DNA from: Streptomyces cylindrosporus
Lineage (GTDB): Bacteria; Actinomycetota; Actinomycetes; Streptomycetales; Streptomycetaceae
Direction: 5' to 3'
NCBI RefSeq assembly: GCF_022698165.1
Contig: NZ_JALDAY010000009.1
Location: 372,001 to 436,000, forward strand
DNA length: 64,000 nt
In this document: positions 17,037 to 25,519 of the stretch, piece by piece
Layout of the letters: each line of letters opens with the position of its first letter
How positions within the stretch are numbered: the first letter of the stretch is position 1
Notes under the pieces: model-generated
What the model was told of the DNA's origin: nothing
Seen by the model: the letters and a program-made list of their open reading frames with translations, nothing else
Databases searched by the model: none
Translations under genes and position numbers: made by a program

Positions 17037-17480
17037 GTGTCCCCCCACACGACTTCCTCCCCGCAGCTCTTAGACGTATCGAGCCCGGACCTCACCCACT
17101 GGCTCGAACTCCCGGCGCACCGGTCCAGCGTCAGAACCGCCCGCCGCTCCATGGACGCCCGCCTCACCGGCTGGCGGCTGCCGCGCGACCTGTGCGCGGA
17201 CGCCGTGCTGCTCGTGTCCGAGCTGGCCACCAACGCCGTCCGCCACACCCTCAGCGCACGCATCCTGTGCGGCATCGGGCTCGTCGGCGACGGCCGCGTC
17301 CGGCTCGAAGTGCACGACCACGACTACAGCGGCGGCGGCCTGCCCCGCTGCGAACCGGGCCCCGACGACGAGGGCGGGCGCGGCCTGCTGCTCGTCGAGC
17401 AGCTCGCCGACACCTGGGGCGTCGACCGCTCCCGGCTCACCGGCGGCAACGCCGTGTGGGCCACCCTGACGACCGCCTGA
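17037..17480 (+). CDS. RsbW-like ATP-binding (HATPase_c) protein with a TTA codon
   Basis: A 147-aa GHKL ATPase-fold protein, the third member of the WhiJ-type triad. Motifs are VSELATNAVRHT (N box), LEVHDHD (G1-like) and GRGLLLVEQLADTWGV (G2). The GTG at 17037 has GGAAGG seven bases upstream; longer in-frame starts from 16905 lack such a site. Codon 12 (17070-17072) is TTA, the rare leucine codon read by the bldA tRNA, so translation is probably delayed until development. It is divergent from the HTH gene and convergent with the SpoIIE phosphatase gene, with two bases between the stops. Confidence 0.88.
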   Translation: MSPHTTSSPQLLDVSSPDLTHWLELPAHRSSVRTARRSMDARLTGWRLPRDLCADAVLLVSELATNAVRHTLSARILCGIGLVGDGRVRLEVHDHDYSGGGLPRCEPGPDDEGGRGLLLVEQLADTWGVDRSRLTGGNAVWATLTTA

Positions 17481-17482
17481 GT

Positions 17483-18934
17483 TCAGCCCCGCGCCGGCGT
17501 CAGCTCGGCGAGCAGCAGCGTCCGGTCGTCCCCGCCGGCCGCGTCGGAAGGAGCGTGCAGGAGGTGGTGGCACAGCTCGGGCAGCGCGTCCTGCCCGTCT
17601 CCGTCGGCGGCCTCGTCCAGCGCGCGGGCGAGCCGGGCGATCTCCTGGTCTATGTCGGCGTCGCGGGACTCGACCAGGCCGTCGCTGTAGAGGACCAGCA
17701 GGGCGGGCTCCGGCACGGTCAGCACGGTCGCCTCGTAGTGACCCGTGCCCAGCCCGAGGGGCAGCCCCGCCCCGACCAGCGGTACCGGCGCGCTGCGCCC
17801 GTCCGGGCCGCGCAGCAGCGGGGGCGGGTGCCCGGCCCCGACCAGGGTGCAGGTGTGCAGGGCAGCGTCCCACTCGGCGTAGATGCAGGTCGCGAAGGAG
17901 GCGCCCGGGGTGTCGCAGGCGAGTGCGTCGAGGCGTCGTACGAGATCGGCGGCGGGGATGTCGAGGCTCGCCAACGCCCTTACCGCGGTGCGCAGTTGGA
18001 GCATCGCCACGGAGGACTCCGGGCCGTGCCCCATGGCGTCGCCGACGATCAGGCTGACCCGGTCGCCGGGCCGCTCCAGCACGTCGAACCAGTCGCCGCC
18101 GATGACGGTGTCCGGCCCGGCGGGCAGCGAACCATGGGCGACCCGGCAGCCCGCGAGCTCCTGGTGCGTGCCGTGCGGCAGGCTGTCGCGGATGGCGAGG
18201 GCGGTGCGCCGCTCGCGCTCGTAGCGGCGGGCGTTGTCCAGCGCGACGGCGGCCCGCGCGGCCAACTCCTCGACGGCCGCCACCTCTTCGGGCAGGAACG
18301 CCTTGCGGTCCGGGCCGCGGGTGCAGACGACGAACCCGATCGTGGTCTCCCCGAGCCGCAGCGGCACGACGAGGAACGAGGACACCAGCAGCAGGTCGTG
18401 CAGGCGCGCGCCCACGTCGCCGGAGGCCAGGAGGCGCTCGACCGTGATCGTGTCCACGGTGTCGAGCAGCTGCGCCTGCCCGGAGGCGAGGGCGCGGGCG
18501 TGCGGGGTGCCGCGCGGGAAGACGATCACCTCGCCGACCGGGAGGACCTTCTCCCAGTCCTCCTTCCCGGCCGCGCCCAGCCGCAGCGCCAGCCGGTGCA
18601 CCTCGATCCGGGGCGGGTCCGCGGTGAGGTACGCGTTCTCCTCGCGCCGCCAGCGCTCCAGGAGATAGACGGAGGCCGCGTCGCAGAACGCGGGCGTGAG
18701 GGCGGCCGTGATCCGGTCGCCGGTCAGGCGCAGATCGAGCTCCGAGCCGAGTATGTCGGCGGCGGGGGAGAAGGCCGGCCGGCTCGGCGAGGGCCGGGCG
18801 GTGGCCGGGATGTCGGTGCGGCTGCGCGGTTCGTTCCGCAGGGTCGTGCCTTTCCGGGTGGGGGGCCGGCCGCGCGGCGGGGCAACTGGCGCGCCGCGCC
18901 GCGCGTCGCACGCAACTATATGATGATGCGTCAA
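17483..18934 (-). CDS. GAF-SpoIIE PP2C phosphatase (start uncertain)
   Basis: Predicted serine phosphatase of the SpoIIE/RsbU type, which dephosphorylates anti-anti-sigma partners. A GAF domain (LTGDRITAALTPAFCDAASV, SSFLVVPLRLGETTIGFVV) precedes the PP2C domain with VIGGDWFDVLE, LIVGDAMGHGPESS, VGAGHPPPLL and VLYSDGLVESR. No ATG or GTG lies between the GAF domain and the upstream divergent gene; TTG at 18934 is in frame and gives 483 aa, but a start further inside cannot be excluded. Its convergent neighbour is the anti-sigma-like ATPase, which could belong to the same signalling pathway. Confidence 0.82.
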   Translation of the reverse strand: MTHHHIVACDARRGAPVAPPRGRPPTRKGTTLRNEPRSRTDIPATARPSPSRPAFSPAADILGSELDLRLTGDRITAALTPAFCDAASVYLLERWRREENAYLTADPPRIEVHRLALRLGAAGKEDWEKVLPVGEVIVFPRGTPHARALASGQAQLLDTVDTITVERLLASGDVGARLHDLLLVSSFLVVPLRLGETTIGFVVCTRGPDRKAFLPEEVAAVEELAARAAVALDNARRYERERRTALAIRDSLPHGTHQELAGCRVAHGSLPAGPDTVIGGDWFDVLERPGDRVSLIVGDAMGHGPESSVAMLQLRTAVRALASLDIPAADLVRRLDALACDTPGASFATCIYAEWDAALHTCTLVGAGHPPPLLRGPDGRSAPVPLVGAGLPLGLGTGHYEATVLTVPEPALLVLYSDGLVESRDADIDQEIARLARALDEAADGDGQDALPELCHHLLHAPSDAAGGDDRTLLLAELTPARG

Positions 18935-18959
18935 TGTCCGGCGCAGGAAGGGATGTTGA

Positions 18960-19772
18960 ATGCCCGACTTCGCAGGTCCGGGGCAGGGAAGTGATCCCGA
19001 CAAGGCGAGCGTGGCCCGGATGTACGACGCCATGCTGGGCGGGCAGCACAACTTCGCGATCGACCGGGAGGCCGTGGCGGCGTTCTCCGCCATCGACCCC
19101 CAGGTGCGCACGCTGGCCCGCGCCAATCGCGCCTTCCTCGGCCGGGCGGTGCGCTTCCTCGCCGCGGCCGGGGTGCGCCAGTTCATCGACCTCGGCTCGG
19201 GCATCCCCACCCAGGGCAACGTGCACGAGGTGGCGCAGACGGCGAGCCCCGGCGCCCGGGTGGTCTACGTGGACAACGACCCCGTGGCCGTGGCCCACAG
19301 CGCCTCCCTGCTCGCCGACAACCCGGACGCGGCGATCGTCGACGCCGACATCCGCCGCCCGGCCGACATCCTCGGCTCGCCGCAGGTGCGCAAGCTGATC
19401 GACTTCGAGCGGCCCGTCGCCGTACTGATGAACGCGATCCTGCACTTCGTCTCGCCCGACGAGGACCCGGCCGGCATCGTGGCCGCCTTCCGGGACGCGA
19501 TCCCGGCCGGCGGCTGGCTGGCGATGTCCCACGCCACGAACCAGGACCGCCCCGACACGGCGGCCGCGGTGGGGCAGTTGTACCGCTCCCGGGCCACCTC
19601 CCCGGTGACCGCCCGCTCCTACGACGAGATCCTCGGCCTCTTCGACGGCTTCGAGCTCGCCGAGCCCGGCCTGGTGCACGTGCCGCTGTGGCGCCCCGAC
19701 CCGGACGACGTGATCCCGGACAACCCGGCCGAGTACTGGGTGTACGCGGGCGTCGGCCGGAAGTCACCCTGA
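18960..19772 (+). CDS. DUF574-family SAM-dependent methyltransferase (second copy)
   Basis: A 270-aa Methyltransf_19 protein. It has the family opening VARMYDAMLGGQHNF, SAM loop FIDLGSGIPTQGNVHEVAQ and acidic strand VVYVDNDPVAV. Substrate unknown. The ATG at 18960 follows GGAAGGG by about 8 bases. It is divergent from the SpoIIE phosphatase gene and its 3' end overlaps the LacI gene by 9 bases. It is related to but clearly different from the copy at 14816, so it is not a recent duplicate. Confidence 0.88.
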   Translation: MPDFAGPGQGSDPDKASVARMYDAMLGGQHNFAIDREAVAAFSAIDPQVRTLARANRAFLGRAVRFLAAAGVRQFIDLGSGIPTQGNVHEVAQTASPGARVVYVDNDPVAVAHSASLLADNPDAAIVDADIRRPADILGSPQVRKLIDFERPVAVLMNAILHFVSPDEDPAGIVAAFRDAIPAGGWLAMSHATNQDRPDTAAAVGQLYRSRATSPVTARSYDEILGLFDGFELAEPGLVHVPLWRPDPDDVIPDNPAEYWVYAGVGRKSP

Positions 19773-20813
19773 CCGTGGCGCCGCCGTGCTCCCCCTGACC
19801 ACCAGGCTCGTCGGCACGAGGTCGGTCCCCGGCGGGGAGCCGTCCCCGGTGCGGATCTGCTGGAGCACGCCCCGCACACAGCGCCGGCCCACCTCCGCGA
19901 AGTCCTGGTGGACCGTGGTGAGCGGCGGGACGAAGAACGCGGCGTCCGGGATGTCGTCGAAGCCGACCACGCTGACGTCCTCGGGCACCCGGCGCCCGCG
20001 CTCGTGGAAGGCCCGCAGCAGCCCCAGCGCCATCTGGTCGTTGGACGCGAACACCGCGGTGCAGCCGTCCTGTTCGGCGAGCGCGAGCCCGGCCGCGTAC
20101 CCGGACTCGGCCGACCAGTCGCCGTGCAACGGCGGCGGCACCGGACGGCCCGCCTCCTCAAGCACCTCGCGCCAGGCCTGGGTTCGGCGCTGCCCGGCGA
20201 AGGACGTCTCCGGCCCGGTCACATGCCACACCGTCCGGTGGCCCAGGTCCAGCAGATGCCGTACGGCCTTGCGCGCGCCCTCCGCCTGGTCGGTGTCCAC
20301 CACGCTGTAGCGGTCCCCGGCGTCCGAGTCGACGACCACGACATGCACCCCGGGCGGGAGTTGGACCGTACCGGTGTCGACCAGATGGATCTCCATGATG
20401 ACGATCACCGCGTCGACCGCCAGCTCGCCCATGCGCGTGAAGGCGCCCAGCACGTTGTCCTGGGTCGGCACGTCGATCGGGATCAGCGTGATCGCGTACC
20501 CCTCGGCCGCCGCGTGCGTGGCGATCGCCTCCACGGTACGGCTGTTGCCCGTCGAGGCCAGGCTGAACAGGATCACGCCGATCGTGTTGAACCGGCCGTA
20601 ACGCAGGGCGCGCGCCGCGCTGTTGGGCCGGTAGCCCAGCTCACGCATCGCCGCGAGCACCTGCTCGCGGGTCGAACTGATCACCCCGGCATGGCCGTTG
20701 GACACCCGCGAGACCGTCTGCGAGGAGACGCCCGCGAGCTTGGCGACGTCGGCCATGGAGACCCGCTGCTTGCGGCGCCCGCCAGGGACGCCGGAGCCGC
20801 CCCGTTCCACCAC
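19764..20813 (-). CDS. LacI-family transcriptional repressor
   Basis: A 349-aa sugar-responsive repressor. The HTH is VSMADVAKLAGVSSQTVSRV with the hinge helix NSAARALRYG; the periplasmic-binding-protein-like domain carries FASNDQMALGLLRAF and VSVVGFDDIPDAAFFVPPLT. The GTG at 20813 follows AAGGAGG; a second GTG three bases on is equally possible. It is divergent from a secreted GH5 glycanase, and two identical palindromes in the shared intergenic region are the probable operators, giving repression of the glycanase and autoregulation. The inducer is probably an oligosaccharide released by that enzyme. Confidence 0.92.
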   Translation of the reverse strand: MVERGGSGVPGGRRKQRVSMADVAKLAGVSSQTVSRVSNGHAGVISSTREQVLAAMRELGYRPNSAARALRYGRFNTIGVILFSLASTGNSRTVEAIATHAAAEGYAITLIPIDVPTQDNVLGAFTRMGELAVDAVIVIMEIHLVDTGTVQLPPGVHVVVVDSDAGDRYSVVDTDQAEGARKAVRHLLDLGHRTVWHVTGPETSFAGQRRTQAWREVLEEAGRPVPPPLHGDWSAESGYAAGLALAEQDGCTAVFASNDQMALGLLRAFHERGRRVPEDVSVVGFDDIPDAAFFVPPLTTVHQDFAEVGRRCVRGVLQQIRTGDGSPPGTDLVPTSLVVRGSTAAPRSG

Positions 20814-20881
20814 TGGTGCCTCCTTCGGGCCGAGTCGGGTGACCTGTTGCGCAGTGCACCGGATGGTACGCGTGCGAAGCC

Positions 20882-20972
20882 TTGACGGCCGCTGGGGCGA
20901 ATGCCAGGATTCCGGCGCCGCCGAGTTTACGTAAACATCCGATCCGCAGGCCCTCGATGTTTACGTAAACAT
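20882..20972. promoter_or_regulatory. GH5 promoter with duplicated LacI operators
   Basis: GTTTACGTAAAC occurs twice, at 20925-20936 and 20959-20970, both perfect palindromes, 34 bp centre to centre. The second extends to the 16-bp palindrome ATGTTTACGTAAACAT (20957-20972). For the rightward gene, TTGACG (20882-20887), a 17-bp spacer and CAGGAT (20905-20910) make a good promoter, putting both operators just downstream of the start point. The AT-rich palindromes stand out from the surroundings. The divergent LacI regulator is the obvious ligand. Confidence 0.88.
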
Positions 20973-21011
20973 ACGCGACGCAGAGCCGCCACCTCTTGAA
21001 AGGGCACGTCG

Positions 21012-22070
21012 ATGCGCAAGACCCCCGCCCCCCGACGCTCCACCTCCCGGCTGCGCGCCGCCTGTGTGGCGCTCGCGATCGCCGCGGTCGGCGGTGCGAC
21101 CCTGACCGGCACTCCCGCCTCCGCCGCCGCGCCGGCCGGCACGAGCCAGTTCCGGGGCGTCAACTGGGCCGATCCGCGCGACAACTTCGCCGACGACTAC
21201 CTCCAGCTGTCCGGCCTGTCGACCTCCGACAGCTACGCGCAGACGTACGCCAAGGCGAGCCGCATCATCTCCGCGTTCCGCGCCAACCTCGGCGCCAACA
21301 CCGTGCGGCTGCCCATCAACCCGTACACGGTGAACGGCGCCTACTGGAAGTCGTACCGCGGGGTCGTCGACGCGGCCTCCGACCGGGGCTTCAAGGTGAT
21401 CCTGTCCTACTGGGAGGGCACGGGCGACAAGAAGGACGGCTACATCGACGACGAGACCACCTACTGGCCCATGTGGGACACCGTGGTCAAGGCCTACAAG
21501 CACGACCCGAAGGTCTACTTCGAGCCGATGAACGAGCCGCACGGCTACACCGACGCCCAGTGGGCCGACATCGCCGCGAAGTGGCTGGCGACCTACCCGT
21601 CCGTGCCGCGGGACCGCGTCTTCGTCAGCGGCGCCGGCTACAACGACCACGTCACCACGGTCTGCGCCGACCCCCGCCTCAAGGGCACCTACCTCTCCCT
21701 GCACCACTACGGCTTCTGGAAGAGCTACGCCACCTACGACCAGTGGGTGTCCGACCTGAAGGAGCGGCTCGGCGACTGCGCGGGCCGGACGGTCGCGGAC
21801 GAGTTCGGCGCCCCGATGACGACGGGCCTCAACTACAACGTGCCCGCCCCGGACGACAACTCGATCAACTTCATCCAGGCCGACACCGACACCTTCCGCA
21901 AGCTCGGGATGGGCTCGGTGTACTGGCCGGGTCTGCGCACCGACGACACGTACTCGATCCAGAAGCTCATCGGCGACGCCTCCCGGCCGTGGCTGGAGAC
22001 GACGAACCGGTCCGGCGCGGACCGGCTGGCCTGGGGCTGGGGGCGCGGCAAGCCCGTCCAGCAGCCCTGA
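21012..22070 (+). CDS. Secreted GH5-family glycoside hydrolase (cellulase-like)
   Basis: Extracellular single-domain glycanase of 352 aa. A Sec signal peptide (residues 1-39, ending PASAAA) precedes the (beta/alpha)8 catalytic domain. Catalytic residues are visible in VYFEPMNEPHGY (acid/base Glu) and TVADEFGAPM (nucleophile Glu); FRGVNWADPRDN and SLHHYGFWKS are other conserved strands. It lacks any carbohydrate-binding module, unlike the mannanase at 8179. Substrate is uncertain within GH5 (beta-glucan, mannan or others). It is divergent from a LacI repressor with a double operator between them. Confidence 0.85.
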   Translation: MRKTPAPRRSTSRLRAACVALAIAAVGGATLTGTPASAAAPAGTSQFRGVNWADPRDNFADDYLQLSGLSTSDSYAQTYAKASRIISAFRANLGANTVRLPINPYTVNGAYWKSYRGVVDAASDRGFKVILSYWEGTGDKKDGYIDDETTYWPMWDTVVKAYKHDPKVYFEPMNEPHGYTDAQWADIAAKWLATYPSVPRDRVFVSGAGYNDHVTTVCADPRLKGTYLSLHHYGFWKSYATYDQWVSDLKERLGDCAGRTVADEFGAPMTTGLNYNVPAPDDNSINFIQADTDTFRKLGMGSVYWPGLRTDDTYSIQKLIGDASRPWLETTNRSGADRLAWGWGRGKPVQQP

Positions 22071-22084
22071 CCCCGATCCCGACC

Positions 22085-22123
22085 GACGGCCGGTCACGGG
22101 GGTGGGCCCCGTGACCGGCCGTC
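22085..22123. terminator. Strong bidirectional terminator (17-bp perfect stem)
   Basis: The arm at 22085-22101 (GACGGCCGGTCACGGGG) is perfectly complementary to 22107-22123 around a 5-base loop. It separates two convergent genes and its right arm includes the first bases of the response-regulator stop codon, so it would end transcription from both sides. Confidence 0.88.
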
Positions 22124-22793
22124 AGGCTGCCGGCTGCACCAGCCCGGACTCGTAGGCGAAGACCACCGCCTGCACCCGGGCCCGGGCGCCGATCTTGGCG
22201 AGGATGTGGCTGACGTGGGACTTCACGGTCGTCGGCGCGATGGACAGGCGCCGGCCGATCTCGGCGTTGGACCAGCCGGAGGCCACCGCGGTCAGGATGT
22301 CGCGCTCGCGGTGGGTGAGCGTCTGCAGCTCGACCTCCTGCGTGATCCGCCGCAGCGGCTTCTGCTCGCGGACCGTCTCGATGAGCGCGCGGGTCAGGCC
22401 CGGTGTGATGACGGCGTCCCCGGCGGCCACCACCCGGACGGCGGCGGACAGTTCCTGGGGTGTGGCGTCCTGGAGGAGGAAGCCGCCGGCGCCGGCGCGC
22501 AGGACGGCGTAGGCGTACGACTCGTCGTCGGTCGGGGTCAGCGCCAGCAGGCGCGGGCGGTGGTCGCCGGGCCCGGCGGGCCGGGTGATGCGGCGGATCG
22601 CCTCGACGCCGTCCGCGTCGGAGGCCCGGCCGCCCATCACGACCACGTCGGGCCGGAGCTCGGCGGCCATACGGGCCGCCTCGAACGCGCTCGCCGTCTC
22701 GCCGACGACGATCAGATCGGGCTCGGCCGCGAGGAGCATTCGGAGGCCGAGGCGCTGCAGGGACTGGTCATGGACGACGAGTACGGAGGTCAT
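22122..22793 (-). CDS. Atypical LuxR-family response regulator with degenerate receiver
   Basis: A 223-aa NarL/FixJ-type regulator from the ATG at 22793 (GAGGAG nine bases upstream; the ATG at 22802 is too close). The receiver lacks key phosphorylation residues: the first acidic pair reads VVHDQ, the acceptor Asp position in VVVMGGRASDADG is Gly 54, and the conserved Lys is Gln 98 in GFLLQD. The C-terminal LuxR HTH (LTHRERDILTAVASGWSNAE, PTTVKSHVSHILAKIG) is intact. No histidine kinase is adjacent. It is probably controlled by expression level, ligand or dimer state, not phosphorylation. Confidence 0.88.
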   Translation of the reverse strand: MTSVLVVHDQSLQRLGLRMLLAAEPDLIVVGETASAFEAARMAAELRPDVVVMGGRASDADGVEAIRRITRPAGPGDHRPRLLALTPTDDESYAYAVLRAGAGGFLLQDATPQELSAAVRVVAAGDAVITPGLTRALIETVREQKPLRRITQEVELQTLTHRERDILTAVASGWSNAEIGRRLSIAPTTVKSHVSHILAKIGARARVQAVVFAYESGLVQPAA

Positions 22794-22809
22794 GGCGTGC
22801 ATCTCCTCT

Positions 22810-22828
22810 GAACGAAACGGTTTCGTTC
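22810..22828. promoter_or_regulatory. Perfect 19-base palindrome upstream of the atypical regulator
   Basis: GAACGAAACGGTTTCGTTC is a perfect odd-length palindrome immediately upstream of the Shine-Dalgarno of the LuxR-type gene. A partial copy, TCGAAACGGCACCG, follows at about 22858. The arrangement suggests an operator for autoregulation or for a TetR/LacI-type protein. Confidence 0.6.
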
Positions 22829-22963
22829 ACCTAGAGAGCAGCATAGCCCTGCCGCTATCGAAACGGCACCGTCTCTGTTGTGGTCTCGATCACCCGATCT
22901 GAACGCTCTCCCGTGTTCATCCGTACCCCTGGACCGGACCGGTTCCAGGACACGGAGGCCCAC

Positions 22964-23458
22964 TTGTCATTCCAGGCAACGCCAGGACGCACCGATCGCA
23001 TTCCGTCCACGGTCCGCCTGGCGCGCGGGGCCGCGCTGATCGGCGGGCTCGCCCTGCTCCCGCTGGCCACGGCGTGCAGCGGCGGCGAGGAGGACGAGTC
23101 GCGGAAGGCCTCGGTGACGGCTGCGCCGCGGGCCGGGGTGGTGGCGCCGGCGAAGGTGGAGGTGATCGCCGCGCTGATCGGCTGCGCGAAGCCGAGGATC
23201 CGGGTGGACGCGGAGGAGCTGCGACAGGGCGTCTGCCACACGAAGGAGGCCGACCGCGTCATCACCACGTTCCCGGCGGAGAAGTACAAGCTGGCCTGGC
23301 TGGACGCCGCCAGCGGCTACGGCGGCCGGCACCTGGTCGGCACCCGCTGGGTGGTGAGCGCGAAGCCGGAACTGCTGAAGGACTTCCGCGACAAGCTCGG
23401 CGGGGACATCCAGCAGCTGCGCGGCTTCGGCCCGACGGCGGCGCCGAGCGCCTCCTAG
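22964..23458 (+). CDS. Small secreted lipoprotein, hypothetical
   Basis: A 164-aa protein from the TTG at 22964, chosen because GGAGG lies five bases before it; a GTG at 22880 is in frame but has no such site. The signal peptide ends with the lipobox LATAC followed by SGGEEDES. The mature part (VEVIAALIGCAKPRIRVDAE, GVCHTKEADRVITTFPAEKY) has two Cys and resembles Actinobacterial lipoproteins of unknown function. It ends four bases before the convergent peptide-transporter ATPase gene. Confidence 0.75.
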   Translation: MSFQATPGRTDRIPSTVRLARGAALIGGLALLPLATACSGGEEDESRKASVTAAPRAGVVAPAKVEVIAALIGCAKPRIRVDAEELRQGVCHTKEADRVITTFPAEKYKLAWLDAASGYGGRHLVGTRWVVSAKPELLKDFRDKLGGDIQQLRGFGPTAAPSAS

Positions 23459-23462
23459 CCGA

Positions 23463-24476
23463 TCAGCCGGCCAGTGGGAAGTGGCAGGCGACGGAACGGC
23501 CCGAGGCCGTCGGGGTCAGGCGGGGCCGTTCCAGCGCGCACTGCTCGCGGGCGTACGGACAGCGGGTGCGGAAGGGACAGCCGGTCGGCCGGTCCACCGG
23601 GCTGGGCACCTCGCCGGTGAGGACGATGCGTTCCCGGGGCGACGCGTCGCTCCCGTCGTCGATCTCCGGGACGGCCGAGAGCAGCGCCTGCGTATAGGGG
23701 TGCGCGGGCGCCTCGTACAGCTCCTCCGTCCCGGCGAGTTCCACGATCTCGCCGAGGTACATGACGGCGATACGGTCCGAGACGTGCCGGACCACGCCGA
23801 GGTCGTGGGCGATGAAGACGTAGGTGAGCGCGAACTCGTCCTGGAGGTCGGCGAAGAGGTTGAGCACCTGCGCCTGGATCGACACGTCGAGGGCGGACAC
23901 CGGCTCGTCGGCGACGATCAGCTTCGGGCCGGTGGCCAGCGCCCGGGCGATGCCGATGCGTTGCCGCTGCCCGCCGGAGAACTCGTGCGGATACCGGTCC
24001 AGATGCGCCGCCGAGAGTCCTACGACGTCGAAGAGCTCGGCGACCCGGCGGCGGACCGCGGCCGCGTCGCCGTACCGGTGCACGAGCAGTGGCTCGGCCA
24101 CGATGTCCCCGGCGCGGCGGCGGGGGTTGAGCGAGGCCTGCGGGTCCTGGAAGACGAGTTGCATGCCCGGCCGGACCGGGCGCAGCCGGCGCGTGGACAG
24201 GCCGCTGATGTCCTGGCCGTCGAACTCCACGCGCCCGCCGGTGAGTTCGGTGAGCCGGACCAGACAACGCCCGAGGGTGGACTTGCCGCAGCCCGACTCG
24301 CCGACGATGCCCAGGGTCTCCCCGGCGCGCACCTCCAGGGACACCCCGTCCACGGCCCGCAGGGTGCGGCGGTGCCGGGAGAACCCGTCGGCGCGCAGGG
24401 GGTAGTGCTTGGTGACGTCCGTGGCCCGCAGCAGGACGTCGCCGCGGGTCGGTGTGGTCATGTCCTGTGTCGTCAC
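23463..24476 (-). CDS. oppF: Oligopeptide ABC transporter ATPase (OppF type)
   Basis: Cytoplasmic ATPase subunit of a peptide/nickel-family importer, 337 aa. Walker A GESGCGKST, signature HEFSGGQRQRIGIARAL, Walker B KLIVADEPVSALD and the H-loop FIAHDLGVV are intact. The C-terminal oligopeptide-transporter extension contains the Cys-rich GCPFRTRCPYAREQC, probably an Fe-S or zinc site as in other OppF/DppF proteins. It is the last gene of the operon and overlaps OppD by four bases. Confidence 0.93.
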   Translation of the reverse strand: MTTQDMTTPTRGDVLLRATDVTKHYPLRADGFSRHRRTLRAVDGVSLEVRAGETLGIVGESGCGKSTLGRCLVRLTELTGGRVEFDGQDISGLSTRRLRPVRPGMQLVFQDPQASLNPRRRAGDIVAEPLLVHRYGDAAAVRRRVAELFDVVGLSAAHLDRYPHEFSGGQRQRIGIARALATGPKLIVADEPVSALDVSIQAQVLNLFADLQDEFALTYVFIAHDLGVVRHVSDRIAVMYLGEIVELAGTEELYEAPAHPYTQALLSAVPEIDDGSDASPRERIVLTGEVPSPVDRPTGCPFRTRCPYAREQCALERPRLTPTASGRSVACHFPLAG

Positions 24477-25519
24477 GACGCCGCCTCCGCGTCCAGGTCC
24501 TTCGCCCCGGCCGTCGCCGTCCGCGTCGTGAGCCGCAGGGCCGCGCGGTGGTCGGCCGGCAGCCAGCAGGCGTCCCGGTGCGCGCCCGCGCCGGGGCCAG
24601 CCGACAACTCCGGCCGCTCGTCGCAGCGTTCGTGCCGCAGTCGGCAGCGCGGTGCGAACGCGCAGCCCTCCGGCAGGCTGCCCGGGGAGACGGGCACGCC
24701 CGCGATGGTGGGCAGCCGCCGCAGCCGGGGCCCGCCGACGCGGGGCACCGAGTCCAGCAGCCCCCAGGTGTAGGGGTGGCGCGGGCCGTGGAACACCGCC
24801 CGGCGCGGACCCTCCTCGGCCGCCCGGCCGCCGTACATCACCAGGACCCGGTCGGCGATCTGCGAGACCACGCCCATGTCGTGGGTGATGAGGACCACGG
24901 CCGAACCCCGGGCGTTCAACTCCCGCATCAGGTCCAGGATCTGCGCCTGCACGGTGACGTCCAGCGCCGTCGTCGGCTCGTCCGCGATCAGCAGTGCCGG
25001 ATCGCAGGACAGTGCTATCGCGATGACCGCGCGCTGGCGCATGCCGCCGGAGAACTCGTGCGGATACGCGTTCACCCGCGAGGCCGCGTCGGGGATGCCC
25101 ACGTCGGAGAGCAGCTCGACCGCACGCGCGTGCGCCGCCTTGCGGGAGACCCGCTCATGGGCGCGTATCTGCTCGGCGATCTGCCAGCCCACGGTGTACA
25201 CGGGGGTCAGCGCGGTCATCGGGTCCTGGAACACCATCGCGATCTCCCGGCCCCGTACCGCCCGCATCTCGTCCGCGGGCAGGGCGAGCAAGTCCCGTCC
25301 ACGGAAGAGGACTTCGCCCGAGACGAGCACGTTCGGGTTGGTGATCAGCCGCAGCACGGCCAGCATCGACACGCTCTTGCCGGAGCCCGACTCGCCCACC
25401 ACGCCCAGGATCTCGCCGGGCGGGACGGCGAAGGAGAGCCCGTCGACGGCCGTGACGGTGCCGGTGCGGGTGCGGAACGACACCCGCAGATCTCTTACGT
25501 CCAGCAGGGGTTCAGGCAT
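24473..25519 (-). CDS. oppD: Oligopeptide ABC transporter ATPase (OppD type)
   Basis: Second ATPase subunit, 348 aa. Walker A GESGSGKSV, signature HEFSGGMRQRAVIAIAL, Walker B LLIADEPTTALD and H-loop LITHDMGVV are present; the C-terminal tail carries GCAFAPRCRLRHERC. Its start overlaps the OppB stop by 8 bases and its stop overlaps the OppF start. With OppF it powers peptide uptake. Confidence 0.93.
   Translation of the reverse strand: MPEPLLDVRDLRVSFRTRTGTVTAVDGLSFAVPPGEILGVVGESGSGKSVSMLAVLRLITNPNVLVSGEVLFRGRDLLALPADEMRAVRGREIAMVFQDPMTALTPVYTVGWQIAEQIRAHERVSRKAAHARAVELLSDVGIPDAASRVNAYPHEFSGGMRQRAVIAIALSCDPALLIADEPTTALDVTVQAQILDLMRELNARGSAVVLITHDMGVVSQIADRVLVMYGGRAAEEGPRRAVFHGPRHPYTWGLLDSVPRVGGPRLRRLPTIAGVPVSPGSLPEGCAFAPRCRLRHERCDERPELSAGPGAGAHRDACWLPADHRAALRLTTRTATAGAKDLDAEAAS

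Noticed and set aside
18901..18960. Separate small gene starting at the GTG near 18915 on the minus strand
   Set aside because: This frame stays open for only 63 codons with no family match and runs antisense to nothing useful; the phosphatase frame is the one with conserved domains.
17070..19679. 869-codon open frame on the minus strand across three genes
   Set aside because: It spans the ATPase, phosphatase and methyltransferase genes in a non-coding frame and has no domain resemblance; the real genes have family motifs and normal codon positions.
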